Positions 23,207-35,800 of a stretch of 64,000 nucleotides of DNA are shown one piece after another. The notes beneath the pieces are model-generated. The model had not been told where the DNA came from, made no database searches, and saw nothing but the letters and a program-made list of their open reading frames with translations. Location: the NCBI GenBank assembly GCA_021904315.1, contig CM038910.1:8494001-8558000 (forward strand). The letters are read 5' to 3'. Origin of the DNA: Sphagnum magellanicum. Its lineage: Eukaryota > Streptophyta > Sphagnopsida > Sphagnales > Sphagnaceae. Each line of letters opens with the position of its first letter. The stretch's first letter is position 1. Made by a program: the position numbers and the translations under genes.

Positions 23207-25007
23207 CTTGATCACTTGGGACGTTGTAAGGAATGTTGGTGACGATCCAATGAATGACTTGGCTAAAGCTTTTGTCGGAGGGACTGGGAGCATCAGGATC
23301 TACCAGAACCAAGGTGTACTCTCCACTGAAACCGTGGCCTATGGATTGCACTGGGATATGGGGCTCTCGGAGTGTCTGGTGAATGTTCAAGTGCTCTCCG
23401 TTGAACACGAAAGTGTTGTCGAAGTAGACCGGAAGATCCTCGTATCCGTCTGCCACATCTGGTACCACATCTGGTATTATTCCAGATGTATGCAACAGCA
23501 GCTCCGGCATTGCAGGCAGAAAACCACCCATTCCTGCACATGTTGGCAGTTTCCTATATTAGTCAGAATCTCTCTCGCTCTCTCTAGTGTTCATTATGTA
23601 ACCCAAGAATTAATATGGGTATGGTTGGTTCTCCAGATGGAGCAGCTTAGAGACCTTGTTTTCTTGCGCTTCACTACTAGATGAAGACATGAACTGTGCA
23701 GTGGCCAACATCCCACTACATGAGAATACGCTACTTTGTGAAAACGAAGAACCAGGTTAGTTAGGAGTCCTTTCTCTAGCTAACACCAGTGGCCCCAATT
23801 GATCCACTGTAGACTGCAAAGATACACACAATTGGTAGCAGAGTGAACGATGTCAACACTCCATAGCGCATTAACATACACATCATGTATTTAGTTAATT
23901 CTGGACTTTTGAAAAGTCCAGAATTAACAATGGACCATTTGAAAGTAAATTTGAAAAAGAACTTTGATTTTGGGGGGCGGGGGGGCACCAGACGGTGCCA
24001 CGATAAATATTAATATTGTTTTGCCCCAGGATGATCCAACAAATAAACAGTACTAATGTCAAGCAGGAAACTTGATCCCAATCAACAAGTCAAAAGAAGT
24101 CCAGAATTAACTAACAGAGATTCCTACACTAGCTCTACTTGTGCTACAGATGGATGACTAGGGCCTTTGTTAAGAATGTTTTCCACACAAAAAGAAAATT
24201 CGAAAAGAAATTATAGCTCAAGGAAAGTTCATCTAACGCTCATCAATTTGTTATGCCGCATGCTAGAAAACCAGGTAGATATTAGGTTGAGAAAATGAAA
24301 CTGAAAACAAGAATTTTGCATCATCCTTTCATGCTTTCTTCAACACTAAATTCATGATCACTTGGGTCTTGATGCAGACCTGCTTGCAAGCGCTGATGAT
24401 TTGATCACGAAATTATACCTCATGAATCTGCTAAGTGAAATGTTGGTTCAGGATTCTTAAACATCAATTGGGGGAGGGGTTGGTCATCTCCTCCCCAAAC
24501 TTGCTATTTCTTCAAATTCTAAACCTCTTTAGAATCGCTCCTGCATGTTCCAACTGTAAATTTTGTTCTCCTGTGGCCACCAGCCGTTTTGCCCATCTAG
24601 CTAGATCCATAATCTCACCAGACTGAAATCTACACATGGTTCCTGCACTAAAAGTCTGAATGTTCTCCTCCCAACTTTCATTAGAACTCCAAATACAAGG
24701 TATGTTCCAAATTCCCCATCTTGTAATCACAGGCTCCAACTAGCTAACATGCACTCTGATTGAATTTGATGACAAGTGAAGGAGACAATAGACCAGCTAC
24801 CACAGACAGGTATGCTGCAGTTAGTCGATATCAGAGTAAGCTAAGCTAACTAGCTAGTTAGAATAATAATCAGAAGTCAGTAGACGCACCAGGCTGAGAC
24901 GCAAAGAGAAGTGACACCACCATCGCTAGCAACGGTACTAGCAACTCCTTGAACCTCAAAGAAGTGCAAAACTCCGTTCGCTTCAAGGGACTGATCATCT
25001 GAGCCAT
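23207..25007 (-). CDS. PEBP-family protein with predicted signal peptide (first two exons; 3' part not found)
   Basis: Exon 1 is 25007-24890 and exon 2 is 23533-23207, both minus strand. The intron has donor G|GTGCGT and acceptor TGCAG|GA, phase 1. Exon 1 encodes MAQMISPLKRTEFCTSLRFK, then the hydrophobic stretch LLVPLLAMVVSLLFA and SQPG, which looks like a secretory signal peptide. Exon 2 encodes the phosphatidylethanolamine-binding fold: VYFDNTFVFNGEHLN, then YTLVLVDPDAPSPSD (the DPDxP ligand-pocket signature) and FSQVIHWIVTNIP. It ends after PSDQG at a good donor (CAAG|GTAATT), phase 1; this matches, as I recall it, the last intron position of FT/TFL1 genes. The final exon, which should carry GxHR, was not found between 17 and 23 kb. 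The residue equivalent to FT Tyr85/TFL1 His88 (two before HW) is Val. FT, TFL1 and MFT proteins are normally cytosolic/nuclear without signal peptides, so this looks like a separate, possibly secreted branch. Function unknown; could be truncated. Confidence 0.75.
23894..23928. repeat. Perfect 35-nt palindrome in the PEBP intron
   Basis: The 17-base arm GTTAATTCTGGACTTTT, one G, then its exact reverse complement AAAAGTCCAGAATTAAC. The half-site AAGTCCAGAATTAAC recurs at 24097-24111 in the same intron. Confidence 0.8.
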
Positions 25008-25269
25008 GGTTGCTCTGATTCAACAACGCTGCTGCTGCTGTTGTGGTAGGCACTAGCAGCCGGCACCCAACTGATCTCTCTAAATTTCAAAACTGCAGGA
25101 AGCTGTCTCGGTGCTTACAAACTTGACTGCTGCTGGACTCATTGTCCAAATGCTGTTGGGCTTTAAAGGCTCAGTGTGTTCAATAAGAGAGTCGCCGGCC
25201 CCCACCCCAAGGAGCACCACTTTTTGGACGCCGTCTGGTCCCGGGCAGCTAGGTGTTTCTTTTTTGTTG

Positions 25270-25522
25270 GGCGAAATTTCGCCAAATGTCGACCTGAAAA
25301 AATATGATTTCAACCTGTACAAAGGATTTTTCATGGCTAAAATTGGCCCAAATTCTCCAGATTTTGAAAAAATCCAAATAGGAATCCAAATTGTCATATT
25401 TTTGTGATAAGTTCCAGTAGTTAGTTAGCCAAGAATACTAGAGGGTTCTGGTTTTTTTTCTACTTATCTAGTTTGTAGCCAAATCTGGCTCAATCATCTT
25501 ATGGACGATTTTTGGCTACTTC
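25270..25522 (-). repeat. Dispersed repeat family A, copy upstream of the PEBP gene
   Basis: Reverse-complement match to 48043-48290: ACAAAGGATTTTTCATGG, ATAAGTTCCAG, CCAAGAATA, GTAGCCAAATCTGGCT and TTTTTGGCTAC occur in the mirrored order. Non-coding. Its near end is only about 260 bp from the PEBP start codon. Confidence 0.65.
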
Positions 25523-26004
25523 TACTTGAACAATGTATAGAAACCTGCTGGCCATATTCCTTAAATTTTGGTCGAATTCTGGCTATTGAAAATCTCAAAA
25601 TGAACATGATTTTAGCACATTTAATTTTTTAACATAGCATTTTGGCTACATATAGCCAGCAAAAAAAAGGGGTGCAATGCTGGTAAATGGGCGGGAGCTG
25701 AATAAGAGAGAGAGAGAGCCATCATGGCCCACCATTTTGAGCGCCGTTCTCAGCGTCAAATTTTCTGGACTTTCCAAATACCAGATTGTCATAATTTGCG
25801 TGGCTTTCTTTGCCTCGCCTTTCGCTTCTTCTTCGGACTGGGCTCCTCCAGTTCCGTCGTACCAACACCACTTTTTGTTTTAGACATCGTATAACGTGAC
25901 CATGCTATGCACCATCAGCGGTCCCTGACTGATCAGACACTACTCTTTACTGTCTCCCTCTCTAATCACACTTTGAATTTAAGTAAGTAAATCTTGGCCA
26001 TGGT

Positions 26005-26170
26005 GAAGAACCAGCACCCACCAGTGCACCATGAAGGATGGATGGATGGATGGCAAGTGGTGGCGAAATAGTTTTCTTGTTAGGTTCCAATTCCCCAGCT
26101 AGATAACCAGCGTGATTAGCTCAGTTGCTTTTTTTGACTACCTGCTTACCCACAAGCAGGGTGGTTAGCT
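26005..26170. repeat. Rearranged fragments of dispersed repeat family B
   Basis: GAACCAGCACCCACCAGTGC (26011-26030) matches one end of the 61746 copy. ATTAGCTCAGTTGCTTTTTT and CCCACAAGCAG (26114-26160) match its other end, in opposite relative orientation. A (GGAT)n microsatellite at about 26036-26053 separates them. Confidence 0.5.
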
Positions 26171-26630
26171 CCAGTGTTGTGGCCAGTTACCCCCTTTGTC
26201 AGGTTAGAACGACAGGTTCTGGTTGTGATTACAAAAACCTAAACCAGAATTGGGTCTGATTTTTGGAACTGGAAACCATATAATTTTAAGAACAAGATAC
26301 CCAAAACCATGTTCTCCATTCTATTTATGTCTGGAACCTAAACCAACATTTTTGAATTTTTTGTTTTCCTAAAAACAAAGACTTGAACCAAAGGCTAAAT
26401 GGAGATTAACTGGAAGTTAACCATTGGTTCCAGTTTGGGTTACCTGCAACTGGGTCTAATTCTCATAACCAACACTGGAATTTTGTAAGAACTGGACCCA
26501 TAATCAGATTCCCATCGAATTCCCTGTTTCATTTATGTGAAAAATTGAAGCCATTCTAATTTTATTTTTGGAACCAAAACTGCAAGTTCTTCATAAACGT
26601 AAAGAATCAACGAACAAACGCCAGTTGCTA
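26171..26630. other. Unassigned, GGTTC/GGAACC-rich DNA
   Basis: Repeated words such as CTGGAACC, GGTTCCAG and AACTGGACCC on both strands suggest a decayed repeat; no coding content. A similar texture occurs at about 47430-47740. Confidence 0.35.
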
Positions 26631-26877
26631 GTGAGTTGCTTTTTTACTCCTAACAACATGCCTGGAGGTTGGTTGTTAGTAGGTAGGTAATAATTAAAAA
26701 TCGCCCTTACCTATGTGTAAACCATTTGCATACCTTGTGATCACCTATTTCTTAGAGAATCGGTTACCAAGCTGAAACACTGTATTAACTGGGTTGACGG
26801 TCATCCACAACTGAGTCACAAGGGGCATCATCCGGCATCCAGTGGATGACGCGCTGGTGCCTGCTGGTCCACTCTGG
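26631..26877 (+). repeat. Dispersed repeat family B, full-length-like copy
   Basis: Matches the reverse complement of 61746-62018 from end to end: GTTGTTAGTAGGTAGGTA, CCCTTACCTATGT, GGTTACCAA, GTATTAACT, TCATCCACAACTGAGT and CATCCAGTGGA in order. No reading frame is conserved between copies. Confidence 0.7.
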
Positions 26878-29380
26878 GTGTCGAAATGTGGAAACATGCA
26901 GTTATGAAGAAGACTGGATGTTTCTTAAAGAGGACAAAAAGGGGCGATCCACACTCAGCTGACACCAGTTCCTTCCAACCATGTAATGCCCTTATCAGAA
27001 TCATTTCTAAATCGTATCCATCAGCACGAGAGCACCGGGTAATGGTCAACTGGCACACAGAATTGGACTGTTTTTTGTGACAGTTGTTGGCCTTTTCAAG
27101 TTTCCTGGAATTGCATACACAAAATTCCAAACATTAAAAGATGAGCTAGTAAGTTTAGTGCATGTGAAAGGCGTTGGATTCTTTCCATTTGCTTACCAAA
27201 AACTTAAAAAAAGCATTAAAAACAAAAATGAATATGTTCATGGAGGGGAGTATTAGTGCAGGCGAAAATAGCAGGCAATGAGACAGAGGCAGCTGCTCTC
27301 TGTTTTTACAGGATCTATGTATGTAGCCTAATTGCTAGAGGAGAAACAGTTGAGCTAGAAACATATGAAGGAAAAAAATTGTTGGAAAAAGGAAAAGAAA
27401 TCCAGATCACCTCTATCATGTTGATGGCAATAGCCACTCTATGACTGAAACAATGACACTTGTCACCACTAGCTACCATTAGCCGTGATGTTGGCATCAT
27501 CAAAGAGCTACATCTGAAGTGCACATCCTAATTAGTCTTGTAAACACCAAGCTCCACCTTCACCTTCCTTTGTCACCAACAAGATTACAAAGTTGCATTC
27601 TTTCATAGTGAAACATTTTAACATTGTTGTCAGACCCTAGTTCACAAGACATGCTCTTATGATTCTAATCTCTTGTCATGTAATGTAATGACTTATGAAA
27701 CTTCTTGATTATTCTTATTGGAACTTATCACTTGAACTAGATTCAAGGGGAGTACAAAAAAGCAAGTTTAAAATAATTTGCAATGATGTGCAAAAGTGGG
27801 GACCCTACAAAGGAAGATGGTGGAAGAAGGCCCACTCATATTTTTGAATGTTGTCACAATGTGCTATCATTGCAATAAAGTCATATGTTTCTGTTTTGGG
27901 GGGAAAGATTTTTCTGGATTTTGATTTTGCCAGTCTGTTCCCACCAAGTTCCCAAAAATGTTTACAACAAGTTTGAAATGTGTTTCCACGAATTTTCTTA
28001 GTAGCACCACACATTATCTCATATCCTTGCCCCAAGGAGGTGGGGGAGAGGGATTTTTCTTCCGTTCTCAATGTGTTCCATTGATGTTCCCATTGGCTTC
28101 CCAAAGTGGCCCCAAGACGTTCCCAATAGCACCTCAGATTTATCCCACATGCTTTGGCCATAGTTCAACTTTCATGTATTGGAAGGCCATAGGGAAGAAT
28201 GTCTTTGGTACTATTTTGGGGGGTGGGGGTCAAAGGGGTGCTTCTCATGTGGGGACTGGCCCATATCCAAGAAAAATTGGTGAGGGACCAATCAATGTGG
28301 CTCCTTCAGAAGGAAAAAAGACTATGGGAAAAGCATCCCTGAACTGTGGTTAACAGAAGGAACAAATATGTATAACCTATGCTCTAAGGTCTATCCAATA
28401 GAATGTGGGTGAGGGAGAAGAGCTGACTATATACATGCTGTTGCACACATTGCTAAACCTAAGCTCATCAACATCACATAGCTAGAACATATAAATAGTT
28501 CAGGACATTGTCAGCCTTTAACACATGGAGTCAAAACTCAAATTTACAAATTTGACCAATTACATGAAAGTTATTGCTAACAAAATCATTTTTTTGTCTC
28601 ATCATCGACTGCTCAAGTGACCTATGTTTTTTGAGCTTCTAAGCAAGGACCTTGTTAAGAACGTTCACCATGAGCTAGTTGTGCTAGCTAGTGACAAAAA
28701 TTACAACACACATATTTATTCAATACAGGAAGAAGGAAAATTCTTATGATAAAGTATACATGAGCTTGTCATATGCTTACCATAGGAATAAGTTCACCGA
28801 CAATATCATATGTAACTAATTGTATGCTAGAAATCTCCATAAGTGTATTTTTTGCAAGCCACAAGCATGTCAAAAAAGGAATATTGTTACGATATTCTAC
28901 TCGAGCTGCCTTATGCATGAATATTGGAATAAAATAAAATAAAATATTTAAAAGCGCTTAGATTCAAGTTTATATCCAATTGCTAATGCAACAACCCCTC
29001 ATTGCATTCTACACTACAATTTTAAAAGAGAGAGTCATGTTTGAACATTCAAATGTCTAGGATAGCTAAAGCCATTTACATCCATTCCTCTGTGCCTTCA
29101 ATTTAATGCCCATAACCACATGTAAAAGGAAGTTATTGTATAGAAGTATCCATAGTAATGTTTCATTTTTTGTTTCAACCATTTCAAAACAAGAAAGAAA
29201 ACTGACAGGCATGATGGATAACAAATCCAAATGCCATCATAAACCAAAGGATGTCAAGTTGAAGGATTCTAAACCAAAGGAATCAAAGGGGGATGTTTAA
29301 CAAGTTCATGAACAAATTGACTAATCTACTTTCTAGAAAGTTAAGTATACCAAGTGCGTGAGCAGCACATTTCCATTGTG
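26878..29380. other. No recognised gene
   Basis: Short chance ORFs only. A stretch near 27900-28160 repeats GTTCCCA words on the plus strand, giving a 118-codon minus-strand ORF (27805-28161) of biased composition that resembles no family I know. G-rich clusters occur at about 28218-28243. Confidence 0.45.
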
Positions 29381-29383
29381 GTG

Positions 29384-29416
29384 GTGAATTTCCCCCATTT
29401 GGGGGGGGAATTTTCT
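29384..29416. repeat. Inverted repeat with C-tract/G-tract arms
   Basis: GAATTTCCCCC, the spacer ATTT, then GGGGGGGG followed by AATTTTC can fold into a hairpin of about 12 bp. Confidence 0.5.
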
Positions 29417-29517
29417 TTAAAATAATATTTTGTTGAATATTCCCTTTTAAAAAGAAAAGAGCCAAAAATGGAGAAGTTTCTTTTAAAAATTGCCATCTTT
29501 CTAAACACATTGTTCAA

Positions 29518-29622
29518 GCAAGTAGCCAGTATATAAAAGGATTTTGATAAATTTCTGCTTTCATAGCTGGTCTATAGCCAAACCTGGGTAAATCTCCTTG
29601 TGGATGATTTCTAGTGTGGCAA
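29518..29622 (-). repeat. Fragment of dispersed repeat family A
   Basis: AAAAGGATTTTGATAAATTT, CTATAGCCAAACCTGGGTAA and TGTGGATGATTTCTAG parallel the distal half of the 25270 copy (GTAGCCAAATCTGGCT, ATGGACGATTTTTGG) in the same orientation. Confidence 0.45.
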
Positions 29623-29639
29623 CTTCACAAAATTGAAGA

Positions 29640-32026
29640 AAAAGATACTGGTGAGCTAGTGATGACAACATGCTCTTCTCAAATCGGTATGTGGTACTTG
29701 ATGATGGACTTCAGTACCTAGTGAGGAGTGATTGTACCAATCATAGTGTGCATCGCCATTGGCATGGGTAAATTGATTGGCTATCATGCATCACAATATA
29801 TAAATCTCAATAATGTGAAGCAGATTTACCAAAACAAATGTTAACAATTCAAGAGGCAAATGAATGCCATTTGATTTGTTGTTCTTGCCAAGATATCTTC
29901 ATGGAAATTATGTGATGATTGTGAGTAGGTTCATCCTAATAAATATGTTTTAGGTCTGTGACAAATGAAAGTAAAGAGAGGGTGATCTTGAAAAAAAACT
30001 CCAAAATCATAATGGGTGAAAATCAAATTTGACTAGAATCCTTACTTGCCACTAGAATAACATTGTTTCAAATATCCTTTCAATCCATGACCTAGAAAAG
30101 CATTAATGAATGAATGAAATGTAAAGTCTTGTTTATGGTGGCTAATCCACATTTATCACCAATGGCCTCATGTATGGCCTTCTCTCACAATGAAGAATTC
30201 TTTTGACTAAAAGTGGGTATTGCCCAAATAAATATTGAATATATTTGCTGAAGCAAAAGAATATAAATTATGCCAGTTTCATAGTGACAGGAATATATGC
30301 AATCCATTTATAACAACCTGATATGAAACTAAAATATTTCCTTTTATAAATGTATTTTTTTCCACTTTCAAATAGATTTGTAACACGATACTTAAAAGAA
30401 TGGGACAACCTTGAAATCATGAAATAAACTTCAAACTTACATTTCATATCATCCTCAAGATTAAGTTAATGTAATAGGATGAAAAGTAGCAAGTGTGGGA
30501 ATAGGTTGTTCCAAAAAAAATTTAACATCAAACTCAAGTAATGTAATAGTTTCCATCTTATCTTAATCTTATAAAATAGCACAAGAGAATGGTGTGCAAC
30601 TAGACTCTAGTATCATTAACTATAACCCCACAAACCTTACACTTCAATGTGATTTGATTCCTAAGAAATAAAACCAAAATCCTAAACTAAACAATGGATA
30701 TGGGCTTTAATATTTTATGGTGCATGTTTAAAGGTTACAAATGACATTTTGGTTTACAGTTTTGTGCAATTCTATTTTGTTATAGAATGCAAACTTGTAT
30801 ACAATTTTATGACTTCTGGTTTTTGGGCCATTGAGAATATTTTTTAATAATGATTTTGTGAAAGCAATGCACCCAACCTGACCATTACCCAATGTCCGAT
30901 TGCCACCTTAATACAATATATGTCACAATAAATATCACATATTGTACGTTGTAATGGATGAAACCTCAAGGTTTACCTCACACATGTCTCATGAGCCATG
31001 GCTTTTTGTGTGAGAAAAAATTCTCTTGTAGTGAATCATTTCACATTGTGTAGGCAAATATATTCATGTACTTAAATCCCATTTTGAATAAACTAGGTAC
31101 GCAACAAATAATGTAGCTAACTTCAAACAATACAAATGAATAGTATATCCATTGTGTGTGCAAAAGTTGCAGATCCAATCCATGCAGCTGTAGTAAACTT
31201 TTGTGACTCATTTGCAAGCTAAACAGCAATGACAATGAACCAAGATTAAGTTTGTGGGTACCAATGTTGAATTCATCCTAATAACCTATGAGATCCAGCA
31301 CTAAATAATTAGGAGAAAAAAATAATTCAGGACTTTTGAAATTTTATTAAGGTGTACTTAACAAGTAAAAAGTACATCTTAATACTGTCTTAATGGTTAT
31401 GCCAAAATATTTGTAAAATATATATTTATTTAATATTCAACATCAAAGTGCTGAACCTGCTAGGCTACTACAGCACTAGGCGTTCACATACTTAGGGCTT
31501 GTTTTCATCTTCTCTTTCAACATGAAATGTTTCTGGGCCGGTTTAACACTTGTGATTCATTGACTCAGATGATATAGGAAGACTGGTGTACAAGTCTCAG
31601 CCTGGTCAATTCTTATATTTGTGAACTCTTGCCCACATGTCCCCCAAGCTGACACACCCATTGGGTTTGCAAAAGGAACGTTTGTCCGAATGATTGTCAA
31701 TGAAATGGGAACATTCATAGTCTGAAGGTTTCAAGTTCCACTTTGGGTGACCATGTCAAGTCCATGACTTAGGGGGAGATTATTAGCATGAGTAGGTGCC
31801 GGGCATTGCTCTGTCAGCATTCACAAATAGGCTGAATCATACCAGGAAATTCATTTATGATGGGCATTCCTCAGACGAGTAGTTGCATGAAGTATGAGTT
31901 TCAGAAACTTTTTTTTGTTTTTCCTCCTTTTTTTTTACACAAACTGAGAAATCCATTGCAAAGAGAAACAGAACACAAGCAGCTCAGGAGGACCCAGAAA
32001 CTATTTTAGTTTATGCACTTAGAGCA
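29640..32026. other. No recognised gene
   Basis: AT-rich; no protein motif, terminal repeat or array recognised. Confidence 0.5.
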
Positions 32027-32034
32027 GGTTTTAC

Positions 32035-32803
32035 CAGTGTTGGGCGGGTATCAAAAATGCTCTCAGGTATCACCCGGTTATCCTTATTTGAACCCCTCAG
32101 AGTATCATCATCATTGATACCCTGACTGGAACCCTGACTACCGGTTCTCATACAAATGAGAACCGGATAAAAATTAAATACTGAGACCGCCCCTTACTCG
32201 GGTCAGGTTCTCAGGGTACAGTGTACAAGGTTTAATGCACAATTAAACAAGGTTGTGCATTTCATGCACAAGGTTCGAACGAATTATGATAGTTGTACAG
32301 GTAGGAGCAGTGAAAATATATGTGTCATCAGTGGAGGCGCTCAGGAAAATGGAAAGACAGGATGAAACTCAGTTTTGTGAGTTTCAAACCCCCCCCTCCC
32401 CTTTTATGCTAATGTACTTTTTTTTGCAAGTTTTTTTTTAAAAATCTCATTCCATGTTTGACGAAACGCAGGGTTCGGGTGCTGTGTTTTCCTTACTTTA
32501 CAGATAACTATGATTTTTTATTTTTAAGAAAAAGAATAAAATCACTATTTTTTATTTTAAAGAATTTTTTATTTAAAAAAATTTTAATAAATGGTTGGTG
32601 AGAATCGTCAAATGATAATCGACTGTTCTCAAATTTACGAGAATCCATATCATATCGTGAGAATCAATTAAATTTCTTAATAAAAATATTGATACCCTGA
32701 CTCAATTAATTAATTTTTTTAATTAAAAAATGAGAACTGAAACCTTTTGCAATTCATTTTGTGAAAATCGAATCTGGCAAAAAATGATACCCACCCAACA
32801 CTG
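32035..32803. mobile_element. Non-autonomous hAT element with 8-bp target duplication
   Basis: Left end CAGTGTTGGGCGGGTATCA and right end TGATACCCACCCAACACTG are inverted repeats with one mismatch. Flanking 8-mers are GGTTTTAC (32027-32034) and GATTTTAC (32804-32811), differing at one base, as expected for an old hAT insertion. The 769-bp body has no transposase. Its right terminal 22 bases are identical to those ending the dead transposase gene at 40876-40897, making that element a candidate source of transposase. Confidence 0.85.
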
Positions 32804-32811
32804 GATTTTAC

Positions 32812-35800
32812 CATGGTACTAGTGTGCATGCTGGTTCACCCAAAGCCTCACCCATGGAAAATTGGACAGTATAAGGTGAGACACTATCATAGTTAGTACC
32901 TGGGGCAGTTCGACACTAATTATATTATTTTCAGAAATGTCAAAATTTTCAATATTTTTTTTTTGAGAAAAAAATTTCTGAAGGAAAATAAAGAATCTGA
33001 TGAAATATTTGAAACTGATCTCATTTGTCCAAATGGAATTCTCAAAAATAATTTAACTATTCAACAAACATGTGTCAAAGTGGCGAAAGTATGATTTGGT
33101 GCTTACATCATACTTAATTTACTCATTTGTTGCTTCCAGCTCTCCAGTCTCTTCCATGAAACAAATGGTGTTTGCTTGATTCTTACAAGATTGAACACTA
33201 CATTTATCAAGGTGCCAAAATTATTGTTAAATACCCAGTTTTGTAAAGTTGGAAACAACAATGTGTGCATGTAAAAAACATTTGTAGTTGGAATGGCCAT
33301 AGAAAGTTACTCTCAAGTAGTCATGGTTCCAATTTTGTACTAGCTTTATTTAGTTGCTACAGCAGTTGTTTGTCATAATTTTTCCAACAGAGATTACTCC
33401 AGTTTTCCCTTCAGTTGTTAAATTGTGAATGGTTTATTAGGAATGCAAATTAGGCATTGCAATGACCCCTCTGGTATGAAGCAACTTTGGGCACAATGTC
33501 TTTTTCCTTTTGAAATTGAATTACAGAAATAGTGCATTCCATGAAAGCCTATCCTGCAGTATTGACACAACAGAAAAAGTCCATTTTCACTGTATGGAAA
33601 AAAGCACGAAAGGCAGAGCTAGCTGTGTGTGCAAGTCAAAGAAATTGAAGAACAATGCTGGCAGAAATTGCCATCTCAAGAGCAACAAATCTGTTGGACC
33701 GTCAAGCCAAAAGCTTTCCCATGCCCAAAAACTTTCATCGTGTGCTGACGCTTTACTTCTTTCTCCAGCTCAACTATAAAGCTTCTTGAATCACTTTCTC
33801 TTTGCAGCTCAACAATAAAAGTCACACCACTACACAGAAAATTACCTCTGCAAACAATTCACAACAGTGTTTCTGTGATACATGTGCATTCTAACGAGAA
33901 CCCAGCTGGCCGTCCATTTGGGTGTCTCAAAATCCTTCTTTTAGGAATTTGGACACATGGCATATTGAACAAATTTTACATCAGCAATATATCAGTATGC
34001 ATGAACAGTGTTTGTTCAATCTCATTGAAGTTGTACATCAAGAAATGTATAGCTAGTGAAAGTTGCATTTCTGCAATCAATTTGTGCTACATACAAATAA
34101 GGACATTATTACAAAATGTGGGTGCATTTCACTACTCCCTGTTCAGTAAATTAGTGAATTCATTTTATCCCCATTAGATCCCATTATCTGGGATCAGTCA
34201 AAATCTAATGAAATCACTTTATGTACATGGACACCTTTTGTTGTAGTCAGAAAACATGCCAATTAAATACAAGAAATTGGACTTATACAGACCTGCAATT
34301 TAATCTTTATGTACCATCACAGTAGGGGTTGAATTGCAGGTCCCAATGTCACCATAAGCAGCTTATAAGCTAGGTTTGACATATTAGGCTGCCTGCACTA
34401 TTGTGAGCACCCCATATTTACATGAATGGCAGATTTTGCAGCACATTGGGAAGTGAATCTAGCTTTCTGCCATTGTCATGGGTTTTGATTTTTCCAGTTC
34501 ATGTATGTCTGCTTGCAGGTGGTTCCCCTTTAGTGATATGAAGCCATTCATGCTAGAATTGGGAGAACAATACACGATTTTGTCATGCCCATGGATGGGC
34601 ATGTTTACCCAGGCTCAAATATCAGTAGTTTAATGATAGGTTTTGTGCCAGGGTTTTTAGTTTTTACAAACTTTAGCCAAATGGTCAAAAATTGATGAAA
34701 GTTTGGTGTTTTCTGAGTTTTATAGTTTTCTAAATTTTGGGAAGAAAAATTAATTTTTTAAAAAAATCCCCAGATTCTATCCTAACTTGCACCAAGTAGT
34801 CAAAAATATAGAAAGATGCTAGATTTTTTTTAGTTTCATATTTTCTTCTTGCAAAATTTGACTAAATTTTCTTATAGATGATCACCAATTTGGCTATATC
34901 ACAGAAATTGGAAAACAAAAACCCCCATGCAACTTTGTGCACATATTTTCTAGAAAGAAATATGTAAGAAATGTGTACAAATATTATGAATCAAATGCAC
35001 ATAATATCTTCAAAAAACTTCGTATCTGGAGCACAACAGAAAGAAAGAAAGAAAGAGAGAGAGAAAAGAGATACATTGGATCCAGACGATAGATCCTCCC
35101 AACACTAGAGACCCCACTGACTAATGCATCCCTAATCTGCATGGTCTTTTTAAGTTTTGACATGACTTCAGAACTCCAGCTGTGTCCGACAGTGAAAGTG
35201 TAGTTTGGCCAACTGACATGGTGCTAAAGTGAAGGGTACAGGGAGTTTCTTATATTCCAAAACCAAGTCAAAACACATTTTGGGAGTATGGGGCGGGGGG
35301 CCCGGGGGAAAACGCTTTCTTTCACTATTTTCTTTCACACTCTGCAGTCCTAAAGGTCTGTTTCCTTTTGGTTGCTTTGATTAGAGTTCCATACAGTGAT
35401 AAAGTGTCCTTAAGTACAACTGATACTTGTGATTATTTCAGTCACAAAATATCCCCAGACTTCGACAACAAATTTTCAACAAAATCACCTCAAAATCAAC
35501 AATGTGAGGAAAGTGAAAGTTAAAGAGCCCTTGGGCCTCACCAGTCCTCAGAGAAAATGGTGTGGTCAAATGCCTTTAGAGTGGGGAATTGGACCTGGAC
35601 ACTGAAAGAGACCAACCATCGCTTCTTTACACAAAGGGAGAAGACCAGCCTAAAGCCTAGTCCTTTTGGATATTGGGTACATTGGAGTTATCCATAGAGT
35701 CATCTTGTCTTTGGGTCCTATTTTGACCCTCTACATTTTGTTTCATCCCCAATTTGATTTTATTGATAAATTGAGCCAAATCAAGTGCTGTTTCATGAAA

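Noticed and set aside
23208..23684. 158-codon plus-strand ORF opposite PEBP exon 2
   Set aside because: Antisense shadow of the PEBP exon, which has clear homology and splice sites on the minus strand.
27805..28353. Overlapping 118- and 131-codon ORFs on both strands
   Set aside because: Built on repeated GTTCCCA and G-rich words; no conserved motif in either frame.
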